From Deltaproteobacteria bacterium (GTDB lineage: Bacteria; Myxococcota_A; UBA9160; UBA4427), in assembly GCA_011051925.1 (NCBI GenBank), contig DRKE01000146.1:1-8315 (forward strand): a DNA stretch of 8,315 bases, written 5' to 3'. How positions within the stretch are numbered: position 1 is the stretch's first letter; the number at the start of each line of letters is the position of its first letter. Made by a program: the position numbers and the translations under genes. The notes below the pieces were generated by a model. That model saw only the letters and a program-made list of their open reading frames with translations. It was not told the DNA's origin and did no database searches. This document shows positions 1 through 5,433 of this stretch, in pieces.

Positions 1-465
1 AAGGAAGAGAATCCCGACATCATCTTCACGGGCCTGATGGCGGATGACGGGAACGCCTCCGCGATCCCCCCGATGCTGGCGGCCCTCCTCGATATCCCGT
101 CGGCCACGGGCGTGACGGCGACCGAGATCAGCGACTCCGCGGTCAAGGTCGAGCGCGAGCTCGAAGGCGGCGCCGTCGAGGTCGTCGAGCTTCCAATGCC
201 CTGCCTCCTCGCGATCCAGACCGGCGCGAACCAGGTCCGTTATGCGTCGCTCAAGGGCATCATGCAGGCGAAGAAGAAGCCCGTCGACGTGAAGACGCTG
301 GCCGATCTCGGCCTCGCGGACGCCGTGGGCCCCGACCACAACAAGACGCTGATCGACAAGATCTACGTACCGGAGAAGGGTGACAGCGCCGAGATCCTCC
401 AGGGCTCGACGGACGAAATCGTCTCCCAGCTCGTCACCAAGATCAAGGAACTCGGCCTGCTCTGA
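1..465 (+). CDS. etfB: Electron transfer flavoprotein subunit beta, 5'-truncated by the window edge
   Basis: This is the C-terminal 154 residues of the ETF small subunit, which carries AMP and partners EtfA to pass electrons from acyl-CoA and related dehydrogenases to ETF:quinone oxidoreductase in the cytoplasm. The reading frame is open from base 1, so the first in-frame ATG (37) is internal; the family is about 250 residues, so roughly 100 are missing. Seen directly: the stretch ending in RYASLKGIMQAKKKPVD (nt 238-288) matches the ETF-beta signature and dehydrogenase recognition loop (RYA-LP-IM-AKKK), and the C-terminus ends in an amphipathic helix (IVSQLVTKIKELGLL), as in known EtfB. Odd: the AMP-binding loop, D-D-x-x-NQT in canonical subunits, reads DDGNAS here (nt 43-60), so Gln and Thr are replaced by Ala and Ser. 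The stop lies 27 nt before etfA, consistent with one operon. Confidence 0.95.
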   Translation, partial: KEENPDIIFTGLMADDGNASAIPPMLAALLDIPSATGVTATEISDSAVKVERELEGGAVEVVELPMPCLLAIQTGANQVRYASLKGIMQAKKKPVDVKTLADLGLADAVGPDHNKTLIDKIYVPEKGDSAEILQGSTDEIVSQLVTKIKELGLL

Positions 466-492
466 GCCGCAGCGGACAGAAAGGAGAAAACG

Positions 493-1461
493 ATGGGCAA
501 GATCCTCGTCGTTGCAGAAACCCAGAAGGGCGCGATCCGCGAGGCGAGCTACGAACTCGTGAGTGTCGCGCGCGAACTCGCCGAAGCCGGCGGACACGAG
601 GTGAACGGCCTCGTGATCGGCTCGGGCGTCACCGATCTCGCAAGCGAATTCGCGAGCAAGGGCGCGGGCAAGACGCTGGTCGTCGACGATCCCGCCGCCG
701 AAAACTACAACGTCGACCTCTGGACGAAGGCGATCACGGCGGCTGCGGAAGCGGCCGGGGCCGATCTCATCCTGATCTCGAACACGCCCACGGGCTGGGA
801 CGTGGCGCCGCGGGTCGCCGCGGAACTCGACGCCGCGTTCGTCTCCGACGCCTTCAAGGTGAAGGGGCTCGACGCGGACGGGGCCCACTTCGTGCGCCGC
901 GTCTTCAACGGCAAGCTCGACGCCGAGGTTTCGACGAAGGGTCGGACCGTGGCCACGATCCAGCCGGGCGCCGCACCCGCCTATGAGGGCACGAGCGAGG
1001 GGGGAACCGAGGCCCTCTCGATCGATACCAGCACGCGGGCAAAATTCGTCGAGGTCAAGATCGCGGAGTCCACGGGGGTCGACCTCACGAAGGCCGACGT
1101 GATCGTCTCGGGTGGCCGCGGCGTGGGCGATGCGGACAAGTTCCCCGAGGTCATCCAGCCCCTCGCTGATGCCCTCGGAGGAGCGATGGGTGCCTCGCGG
1201 CCCGTCGTCGACGCCGGCTGGCTCGACCATCCCTACCAGGTCGGCTCGTCCGGTCAGGTCGTCACGCCGAAGCTGTACATCGCGGCCGGCATCTCCGGCG
1301 CGATCCAGCATCTCGTCGGCATGAAGGGCTCGAACTTCATCATCGCGATCAACAAGGATCCCGATGCGCCGATCTTCGAGGTCGCGGACGTCGGTGTGGT
1401 CGCGGACCTCTTCGACATCCTCCCGGCGCTCACCGAAGCCGTGAAGGAAGCGAAGGGCTGA
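493..1461 (+). CDS. etfA: Electron transfer flavoprotein subunit alpha
   Basis: Complete 322-residue FAD-binding large subunit of ETF, of normal family length. The N-terminal alpha/beta domain (about 1-185) packs against EtfB. The C-terminal FAD domain begins near ADVIVSGGRGVG (residues 201-212, with the FAD-contacting Arg209) and continues through GASRPVVDAGW (233-243), QVGSSGQVVTP (249-259) and the ETF-alpha signature LYIAAGISGAIQH (261-273), ending with the conserved AIN (285-287). The ATG at 493 is preceded by AAGGAG at 481-486 with a 6-nt spacer, which fixes the start. It follows etfB by 27 nt, and both subunits are normally made together in equal amounts. A strong intrinsic terminator lies 66 nt after the stop, so the ETF unit ends here and is separate from the downstream cluster. 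Role: single-flavin electron shuttle in fatty-acid or amino-acid oxidation. No bifurcating-ETF features were noticed, but that was not tested by alignment. Confidence 0.97.
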   Translation: MGKILVVAETQKGAIREASYELVSVARELAEAGGHEVNGLVIGSGVTDLASEFASKGAGKTLVVDDPAAENYNVDLWTKAITAAAEAAGADLILISNTPTGWDVAPRVAAELDAAFVSDAFKVKGLDADGAHFVRRVFNGKLDAEVSTKGRTVATIQPGAAPAYEGTSEGGTEALSIDTSTRAKFVEVKIAESTGVDLTKADVIVSGGRGVGDADKFPEVIQPLADALGGAMGASRPVVDAGWLDHPYQVGSSGQVVTPKLYIAAGISGAIQHLVGMKGSNFIIAINKDPDAPIFEVADVGVVADLFDILPALTEAVKEAKG

Positions 1462-1527
1462 GACCGGCCCGGCTCCCGTTCCGGGAAGAAGACCCGCGTC
1501 GGGATCCGACGTAGCGAAGTCATGAGA

Positions 1528-1560
1528 GAGGCTCGCGGAGGAATCCGCGGGCCTCTTTTT
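1528..1560 (+). terminator. Rho-independent terminator after etfA
   Basis: A 12-bp stem (GAGGCTCGCGGA at 1528-1539 with TCCGCGGGCCTC at 1544-1555; eleven Watson-Crick pairs and one wobble) closes on a GGAA tetraloop and is followed at once by five T residues (1556-1560). This is a textbook intrinsic terminator for the etfBA transcript. It also insulates the next promoter from read-through. Confidence 0.95.
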
Positions 1561-1609
1561 CGTTCCGGGCGCCTCGCGCGCGGAGATGCTCCCGGGTCTC
1601 CAGCACCGG

Positions 1610-1625
1610 TTGCCCCATGGGGCAA
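1610..1625. repeat. Perfect 16-bp palindrome, possible regulator site
   Basis: TTGCCCCATGGGGCAA is a perfect dyad of two 8-bp half-sites with no spacer. It lies in non-coding DNA between the etfA terminator and the promoter at 1697-1725, with its centre about 80 bp upstream of the -35 box, a spacing compatible with an activator site. Its sequence differs from the paired inverted repeats downstream, so a different protein would be expected. An ATG lies within the dyad, but the 12-residue frame it opens has no ribosome binding site. Function unknown. Confidence 0.5.
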
Positions 1626-1696
1626 ACAGAAACCTTCCTGATTCCAGGCAGTTGAAGAACCAGGTCAAGTTTTTCGCGCGGATCTCCGAATCGATC

Positions 1697-1725
1697 TTGA
1701 AATTGGGAAATATTCCCAATATATT
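1697..1725 (+). promoter_or_regulatory. Sigma70-type promoter for the five-gene cluster
   Basis: The -35 box TTGAAA (1697-1702) and -10 box TATATT (1720-1725) each differ from consensus by one base and are separated by exactly 17 bp, so transcription should start near 1732. This is unusually close to consensus for a GC-rich genome and sits in the most AT-rich stretch of the window. The predicted leader is about 104 nt to the ATG at 1836. The spacer is filled by an inverted repeat and a second copy lies just after the predicted +1, implying that this strong promoter is normally held repressed. No experimental start site is available. Confidence 0.75.
1702..1720. promoter_or_regulatory. Operator-like inverted repeat 1, in the promoter spacer
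   Basis: ATTGGGAA-ATA-ATTCCCAAT type dyad: 8-bp arms at 1702-1709 and 1713-1720 around a 3-nt centre (ATA). The arms reach the last base of the -35 box and the first base of the -10 box, so a bound dimer would block RNA polymerase. The same core (TTGGGAA-N3-TTCCCAA) recurs 33 bp downstream, which supports a real protein-binding site rather than chance. The binding protein is not known. Confidence 0.7.
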
Positions 1726-1733
1726 GATCTCGC

Positions 1734-1754
1734 GATTGGGAACTTTTCCCAATC
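1734..1754. promoter_or_regulatory. Operator-like inverted repeat 2, at the start of the transcript
   Basis: GATTGGGAA-CTT-TTCCCAATC: perfect 9-bp arms at 1734-1742 and 1746-1754 around a 3-nt centre. The centre is 33 bp from that of copy 1, about three helical turns, so two bound dimers would lie on roughly the same DNA face and could cooperate. The site begins just after the predicted +1 (about 1732). The N3 centres differ (ATA versus CTT) while the 7-bp core half-sites are identical, the pattern expected when only the half-sites are read. Confidence 0.7.
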
Positions 1755-1764
1755 ATTGAATCGA

Positions 1765-1784
1765 GACGGAAGAAGGCTTCCGTC
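1765..1784 (+). promoter_or_regulatory. Leader hairpin in the 5' untranslated region
   Basis: GACGGAAG (1765-1772) pairs perfectly with CTTCCGTC (1777-1784) around an AAGG loop, inside the predicted leader of the gene at 1836. No T-run follows, so it is not a terminator. It may protect the 5' end of the mRNA. A second small hairpin (ACCCA/TGGGT, 1806-1818) ends 3 nt before the Shine-Dalgarno AAGGAG (1822-1827). I recognise no known riboswitch class. Confidence 0.45.
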
Positions 1785-1835
1785 CTCAACGGATCACCCG
1801 GAAGAACCCAGGCTGGGTGACAAGGAGAATCAGCC

Positions 1836-2519
1836 ATGAACATCAAATTCCTTCGAGCATCGGTCATGGGCCTGGTCGGCCTCGCGATCATCACCACATG
1901 GGCCGCGAACGGCAACGCGGCAGGTCTGGACGACCGCCCGGCTTCCGGCAGCCTGACCCGATCCGACGACTTCGGTCCGGACGGCCTCAAGCGGCGCGGA
2001 GACGGTTCGATCGACGACACCCAGCCGGGGGTCGACCGCCGCATGCGACGGGCGGACGACATCGGCGCGGATGGCCTCAAACGACGCGGCGACGGCTCCA
2101 TCGATGACAGCCAGCCGGGGGGACGGGATCGGATGCGACGAAACGATTCGTCCGACGACTTCGGTGCCGATGGCTTGAAGCGACGCGGAGACGGTTCGAT
2201 CGATGACAGCCAGCCCGGAGGCGCCATGGACGACTCGATCCATGATCACCAGGGTCGGGGACGCGGACGGGGTCGCGGGCATGCCGACCACTCGGACCGA
2301 TCGGATCACTCGCATCGCGCCGACCGGTCCAACCGGAGCGACCGCAGCGAGCGGGCCCATCGCTCGGAGCGCAGCGAACGACATGAACGGGCGGAGAGGG
2401 TCGAACGCCACCACCGCGCCGAGCGGGCGGAACGTCCGGAACGCATGGTGCGCGTCGAGCGGGCGGAACGAGCCGAACGGCCAGAACGTTCGGGACGAAG
2501 CGGACGCTCGAATCGCTAG
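1836..2519 (+). CDS. Secreted repeat protein with a tripeptide-repeat arginine-rich tail
   Basis: Not a family I recognise. The 227-residue product begins with a Sec signal peptide (MNIKFLRA, then a hydrophobic stretch at about 10-24), with cleavage likely after Ala28 or Ala29. Mature regions: three 22-residue repeats at 44-65, 74-95 and 107-128 sharing G-x-DGLKRRGDGSIDD and then (T/S)QPG; short basic linkers containing RMRR; an RG run at 140-148 (GRGRGRGRG); and, from 153 to the last residue, 25 consecutive tripeptides nearly all of the form x-(D/E)-R. The whole mature chain looks disordered and strongly charged, with no cysteine. GDGSIDD resembles the second half of an EF-hand loop, but the first acidic positions are replaced by Lys/Arg, so calcium binding is doubtful. 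The start is fixed by AAGGAG at 1822-1827, 8 nt upstream. It is the first gene after the promoter at 1697. The final residues closely match the end of the protein at 6331-7599. Confidence 0.85.
   Translation: MNIKFLRASVMGLVGLAIITTWAANGNAAGLDDRPASGSLTRSDDFGPDGLKRRGDGSIDDTQPGVDRRMRRADDIGADGLKRRGDGSIDDSQPGGRDRMRRNDSSDDFGADGLKRRGDGSIDDSQPGGAMDDSIHDHQGRGRGRGRGHADHSDRSDHSHRADRSNRSDRSERAHRSERSERHERAERVERHHRAERAERPERMVRVERAERAERPERSGRSGRSNR
1965..2219 (+). repeat. Three 66-bp coding repeats (22 residues each)
   Basis: Units lie at 1965-2030, 2055-2120 and 2154-2219, separated by spacers of 24 and 33 nt. At protein level unit 2 and unit 3 differ at one residue (Ile/Phe), whereas their DNA differs at 11 of 66 bases, ten of them synonymous. 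The repeat is therefore maintained by selection on the protein sequence and is not a recent copy. Unit 1 differs further by Pro for Ala and Thr for Ser. Confidence 0.9.
2292..2516 (+). repeat. Imperfect 9-bp minisatellite encoding 25 tripeptides
   Basis: From residue 153 to the stop, the frame reads as 25 back-to-back triplets (SDR, SNR, SER, HER, AER, VER, PER, SGR and similar). Arginine is in the third position in 24 of 25, with one SDH exception. Codons vary (AGC/TCG, GAG/GAA, CGG/CGC/CGA), so the period is kept at protein level. The composition moves from Asp/His-rich at the start through Glu-rich to Gly-rich at the end. Confidence 0.9.
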
Positions 2520-2528
2520 TCGGCCCGG

Positions 2529-2569
2529 TGGAGCTGCATGGGGCGGGCCGTCCGCTCCCTGCAGCTCCA
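2529..2569 (+). promoter_or_regulatory. Strong intercistronic hairpin
   Basis: Perfect 10-bp arms TGGAGCTGCA (2529-2538) and TGCAGCTCCA (2560-2569) enclose 21 nt. Part of that interior can extend the stem (GGG at 2540-2542 with CCC at 2557-2559, then CGG with CCG across small bulges). It starts 10 nt after the stop of the repeat-protein gene and ends 37 nt before the next start. There is no T-run, so it is more likely an mRNA-stabilising or processing element, or a partial attenuator lowering expression of downstream genes, than a classical terminator. Confidence 0.6.
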
Positions 2570-2606
2570 TTCCCTACCCTCTCTTCGAACGAAAAGGATC
2601 CCTGAA

Positions 2607-3434
2607 ATGGCGATCGAGAATCCCGGCCCCACCTTCGCTGCAATCCTCCTCTTTTTTTTCGCTGGCGCGCTCGCGGCGGCGGCTGAAACCGTTCCGGACG
2701 ACCACCCCGTCTATGTCTCGATCGGAACCGGAATCGACTTCAGTCGGGGTGACTATGGTGAACGCGACGCGAACGGCAACCAGATCGAAACCGACGTCGT
2801 CTCCGTTCCCTTCTTCACGAAGATCGAATGGGAGCCCGTCACCTTCCGTGCCTCGATCCCCGTTCTCTACGTGGATGGCTCGAACCAGATCGCCGCGCTG
2901 CTGAATGGTGGCGACAGCGGGGGCGGCGGGGGGGGTGACGGCGCGGCAAATCGGCAGACGACCGTCGGCGTGGGGGATGTCACGACGAGCCTGACCTACA
3001 GCTACTATCCCGACCGGGATTCCGTGCTCCCGATCGTCGACCTCTCCGTTGGCATCAAGATCCCTTCGGCGCGCCCGAAGAGCCTGCGATCCCCCGGCGT
3101 GGACATCACCCTGGGCGTCGAGATCGCGAAAACCTTCGACCGGCTGAGCGTGTTCGCCGGCGTCCGGCGACGCTTCAAGACGGACGACGATTTCGACGAC
3201 ATCTGGCTGACGTCGGTCGGAAGCGCGGTCAAGCTCGCGAAGTGGATCAGCCTCGGCGTCGCCTGGGATTTCCGCGAAGGTTCGACCGGTTTCTCGCCCG
3301 ATTCCCATGAGATCTCTCCCTACGCGTCCCTGCGCCTGAGCGAACACACGAGATTGACTCCCTATGGCGTGATCGGCCTGACCGACGGCGCACCCGATTG
3401 GGGAGTCGGCACGACGATCTCCTACGAGTTCTGA
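2607..3434 (+). CDS. Outer-membrane beta-barrel protein (MetA-pathway/transporter-like), hypothetical
   Basis: The 275-residue product has a Sec signal peptide (hydrophobic AAILLFFFAGALAAAA at 11-26, cleavage near Ala26). It continues as alternating hydrophobic/polar strands typical of an outer-membrane barrel: VYVSIGTGIDF, FRASIPVLYV, VGDVTTSLTYSYYP, IVDLSVGIKI, VDITLGVEIAKTF, LSVFAGVRRRF, WISLGVAWDF, ISPYASLRL, and the last strand GVGTTISYEF. The terminal Phe fits the BAM recognition signal. The pattern GDV..SLTY then LSVGIKIPSA recalls the 'phenol MetA/transporter' barrel families, but assignment is by eye only. A Gly-rich segment, GGDSGGGGGGDG, is probably an extracellular loop. Start choice: ATG 2607 has AAGGA at 2594-2598; the upstream in-frame ATG at 2538 lies in the intercistronic hairpin and would put a charged stretch before the signal peptide. 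The next gene follows after 22 nt. Two 8-base homopolymers lie inside the gene. Confidence 0.8.
   Translation: MAIENPGPTFAAILLFFFAGALAAAAETVPDDHPVYVSIGTGIDFSRGDYGERDANGNQIETDVVSVPFFTKIEWEPVTFRASIPVLYVDGSNQIAALLNGGDSGGGGGGDGAANRQTTVGVGDVTTSLTYSYYPDRDSVLPIVDLSVGIKIPSARPKSLRSPGVDITLGVEIAKTFDRLSVFAGVRRRFKTDDDFDDIWLTSVGSAVKLAKWISLGVAWDFREGSTGFSPDSHEISPYASLRLSEHTRLTPYGVIGLTDGAPDWGVGTTISYEF
2652..2659 (+). repeat. T8 homopolymer in the signal-peptide region
   Basis: Eight consecutive T residues encode part of LLFFFA in the hydrophobic core of the barrel protein's signal peptide. Such a tract is rare in DNA this GC-rich. A one-base slip would frameshift the gene near its start. Confidence 0.9.
2928..2935 (+). 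repeat. G8 homopolymer in a glycine-rich loop
   Basis: Eight consecutive G residues, preceded by a G5 run at 2919-2923, encode the Gly-rich loop GGDSGGGGGGDG of the barrel protein. It is a possible slippage site, though shorter than most proven phase-variable tracts. Confidence 0.9.
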
Positions 3435-3456
3435 ACGGCGGAGCGGAATCGTCATC

Positions 3457-5433
3457 ATGTCCCCCATCAAGAAACTCACCTTCTCCCTCGTTCCCCTCCT
3501 CGTCCTCTTCGGCGCGCTCGAAGCGGGCTTGTGGATGGCGGGTCGCGAACTCGACACGTCCGACCCCTACGTCGGATTCGAAGCGGGTATCCCCCTCTTC
3601 GTCGAGGTCGAGGAGAACGGTGTCGGCATGATGAGAACCGCCTCGAACAAACGGCGCTTCTTCAACGACCAGGCCTTTCCCGTCGAGAAGCGTGCCGATG
3701 CCCGACGGATCTTCTGCATGGGGGGCTCGACGACCTACGGTCGCCCCTATCGCGACGTCACCTCCTTTTGCGCCTGGGTCCGCGCATCCCTCGAGACGCT
3801 CGCCCCCGAGACGGATTGGGAGGTGATCAACGCGGGCGGCATCAGCTATGCGAGCTACCGGGTGGCCGCCTTGATGGAGGAACTCGCGGCCTTCGAACCC
3901 GATCTCTTCATCGTCTACACGGGCCACAACGAGTTCCTCGAGGAAAGAACCTACGGTTCCCTTCGCGATCGCCCGGCCTGGCTCCAGAGAACCGAGTTCG
4001 TTCTTCGACATACCCGCAGCTGGGGGGCGATGAAGTCCATGGTCGATCGATTCGCCGGGCGAAAGGCCGAGGCGTCCCGCAGCGGAAGCGGAAAGGACGA
4101 ACTCGCGGCCGAAGTCGAAACACGACTCGAATCGAGTGTCGGTCTCGACGCCTACCATCGCGATGACGGGCTCACGGAGGCGATCCTTCGACATTTCCGC
4201 TTCAACCTGGACCGGATGGCGACGATCGCCCGCAATGCCGGCGCCGGAATCCTCTACGTCGTCCCCGCGGACAATCTCCGGGACTGCAGTCCGTTCAAGA
4301 GCGAGTTCAGTCGGTTGGCGAGTGCAGATGAGATCGCGGCGTTCGAGAAGCTCCTCCAGGAGGCGAATGACGCGCTCTACCGCAACGAGATCGACGCCGC
4401 GCGCAGACTCTTCGAGCGGGCCGTGGGACTCGATCCGAGGCATGCCCATGCCCGCTATGGGCTGGGCCGGGCGCTTGCGGCCTCCGGGGACACGGAAGCT
4501 GCCCGACGGGAATTCGTCGCCGCCCGGGACGAAGACGTCTGTCCCCTGCGCGCTCTGAGTGCGATTCCCGAGATCGTCCGGGAGGTCGCCGCCTCGAGAG
4601 GTCTTCCGAGCATCGACTTTCCCCGGCTCCTCGCCCAGGCCTCCGGGCGCGGCACGGTACCGGGCGCGGACTGGTTCCTCGACCACGTCCACCCGACCAT
4701 CGCCGGCCATCGCCTTCTCGCCCGCCACATCGTCCATTCGCTCCATCGACTCGGGTGGATCTCCGCGGATCCCGAATCCTTCCGGGCCGAACTCGACGAG
4801 ATGGAGCGCGAGCGTCTCGCACGACTCGATCCGCTCGAGCATGGACTGGCACTCCGCAATCTCGCCAAGGTGCTCAGCTGGGCCGGAAAGAGCGAGGATG
4901 CCGCCCGGGCTGCGCGGCAAGCCCTCGAGATGCTGGGGGACGACGAAGACAGTTTCTTCGTACTCGCGGAATACGCGGCGAGTCGCCACGACCCGGAAGC
5001 CGCGATCGGCTTCCTCCGTGAAGCGCTTCGCATGGATCCCGACTGGGTGAAGGCCCGCAACAATCTCGGAGTCCAGTTGATGCAGCTGGGACGGACCGAA
5101 GAGGCACTGGCCGAATACGAGGCGGCTCTGCGCATCGATCCCCATCACGCAGCATCCCGTTTCAACCGGGCCAACGCCCTCAAGCGGCTCCACCGGTTCG
5201 AGGAATCGATCGCCGCCTACGAGGCCTGTCTCGAGGCCGACCCCCAGGACGTGGACAGCCTCTACAATCTCGCCGGAGCCTTCGAGGCCATCGACCGGCC
5301 CGATCGTGCCCTGCACATCCTGGACCGGCTTCTCGAGATCGATCCGGACGACCCGGAGGCACGCGAATGGGCCGAAACGTTGCGCACCCGCGCTTCGAGC
5401 ACGAATCCGCGATCTGGGCGAGAGTCCGCTTGA
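3457..5433 (+). CDS. Membrane-anchored SGNH hydrolase with inserted and C-terminal TPRs
   Basis: 658 residues. An N-terminal signal anchor (about 7-28) should place the rest in the periplasm. SGNH/GDSL landmarks are visible in order: block I GGSTTYG with nucleophile Ser91; block II NAGGISY with the oxyanion Gly at 127/128; block III GHNEF with Asn158; and block V DHVHP with Asp409 and His412. These residues indicate an esterase, deacetylase or acyltransferase-type enzyme; the substrate cannot be told. Two 34-residue TPR units (about 299-366) are inserted between blocks III and V. Five more C-terminal TPRs, each 34 residues, run at about 463-632 (for example NNLGVQLMQLGRTEEALAEY at 535-554, each ending near DP). 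The TPRs suggest docking to a partner. Start: ATG 3457 with GGAG at 3440-3443 and GGA at 3445-3447, 22 nt after the barrel gene. Its stop TGA (5431-5433) shares a base with the next start codon. The catalytic set looks complete. TPR-SGNH proteins of this type are known from proteobacterial genomes, but I know of no characterised member. Confidence 0.88.
   Translation: MSPIKKLTFSLVPLLVLFGALEAGLWMAGRELDTSDPYVGFEAGIPLFVEVEENGVGMMRTASNKRRFFNDQAFPVEKRADARRIFCMGGSTTYGRPYRDVTSFCAWVRASLETLAPETDWEVINAGGISYASYRVAALMEELAAFEPDLFIVYTGHNEFLEERTYGSLRDRPAWLQRTEFVLRHTRSWGAMKSMVDRFAGRKAEASRSGSGKDELAAEVETRLESSVGLDAYHRDDGLTEAILRHFRFNLDRMATIARNAGAGILYVVPADNLRDCSPFKSEFSRLASADEIAAFEKLLQEANDALYRNEIDAARRLFERAVGLDPRHAHARYGLGRALAASGDTEAARREFVAARDEDVCPLRALSAIPEIVREVAASRGLPSIDFPRLLAQASGRGTVPGADWFLDHVHPTIAGHRLLARHIVHSLHRLGWISADPESFRAELDEMERERLARLDPLEHGLALRNLAKVLSWAGKSEDAARAARQALEMLGDDEDSFFVLAEYAASRHDPEAAIGFLREALRMDPDWVKARNNLGVQLMQLGRTEEALAEYEAALRIDPHHAASRFNRANALKRLHRFEESIAAYEACLEADPQDVDSLYNLAGAFEAIDRPDRALHILDRLLEIDPDDPEAREWAETLRTRASSTNPRSGRESA

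Noticed and set aside
1617..1655. Twelve-residue open frame starting in the 16-bp palindrome
   Set aside because: No Shine-Dalgarno sequence, no leader-peptide-like codon runs, and no linked attenuator.
2292..2516. CRISPR array or non-coding satellite
   Set aside because: The 9-bp period is in frame, codons vary while the encoded tripeptide is kept, and there are no spacers.
2538..2606. Upstream in-frame ATG (2538) for the barrel gene
   Set aside because: It sits inside the strong hairpin at 2529-2569, lacks a well-spaced ribosome binding site, and would place a charged 23-residue stretch before a clear signal peptide.
1520..3557. Several minus-strand open frames opposite the repeat-protein and barrel genes
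   Set aside because: Their apparent repeats are only the complement of the repeats in the plus-strand gene. They also cross the terminator, promoter and operator region, and no ribosome binding site was seen.
3247..5316. Very long open frame (689 codons) on the minus strand
   Set aside because: It lies opposite the SGNH-TPR gene, which has recognisable catalytic motifs and 34-residue TPR periodicity on the plus strand. The antisense translation has no domain pattern, and long antisense frames are expected in GC-rich DNA.
5367..5432. Upstream in-frame ATG (5367) for the DUF6502-type gene
   Set aside because: It lies 67 bases inside the TPR gene; ATG 5433 overlapping the TGA is the usual coupled arrangement, and family similarity begins downstream of it.
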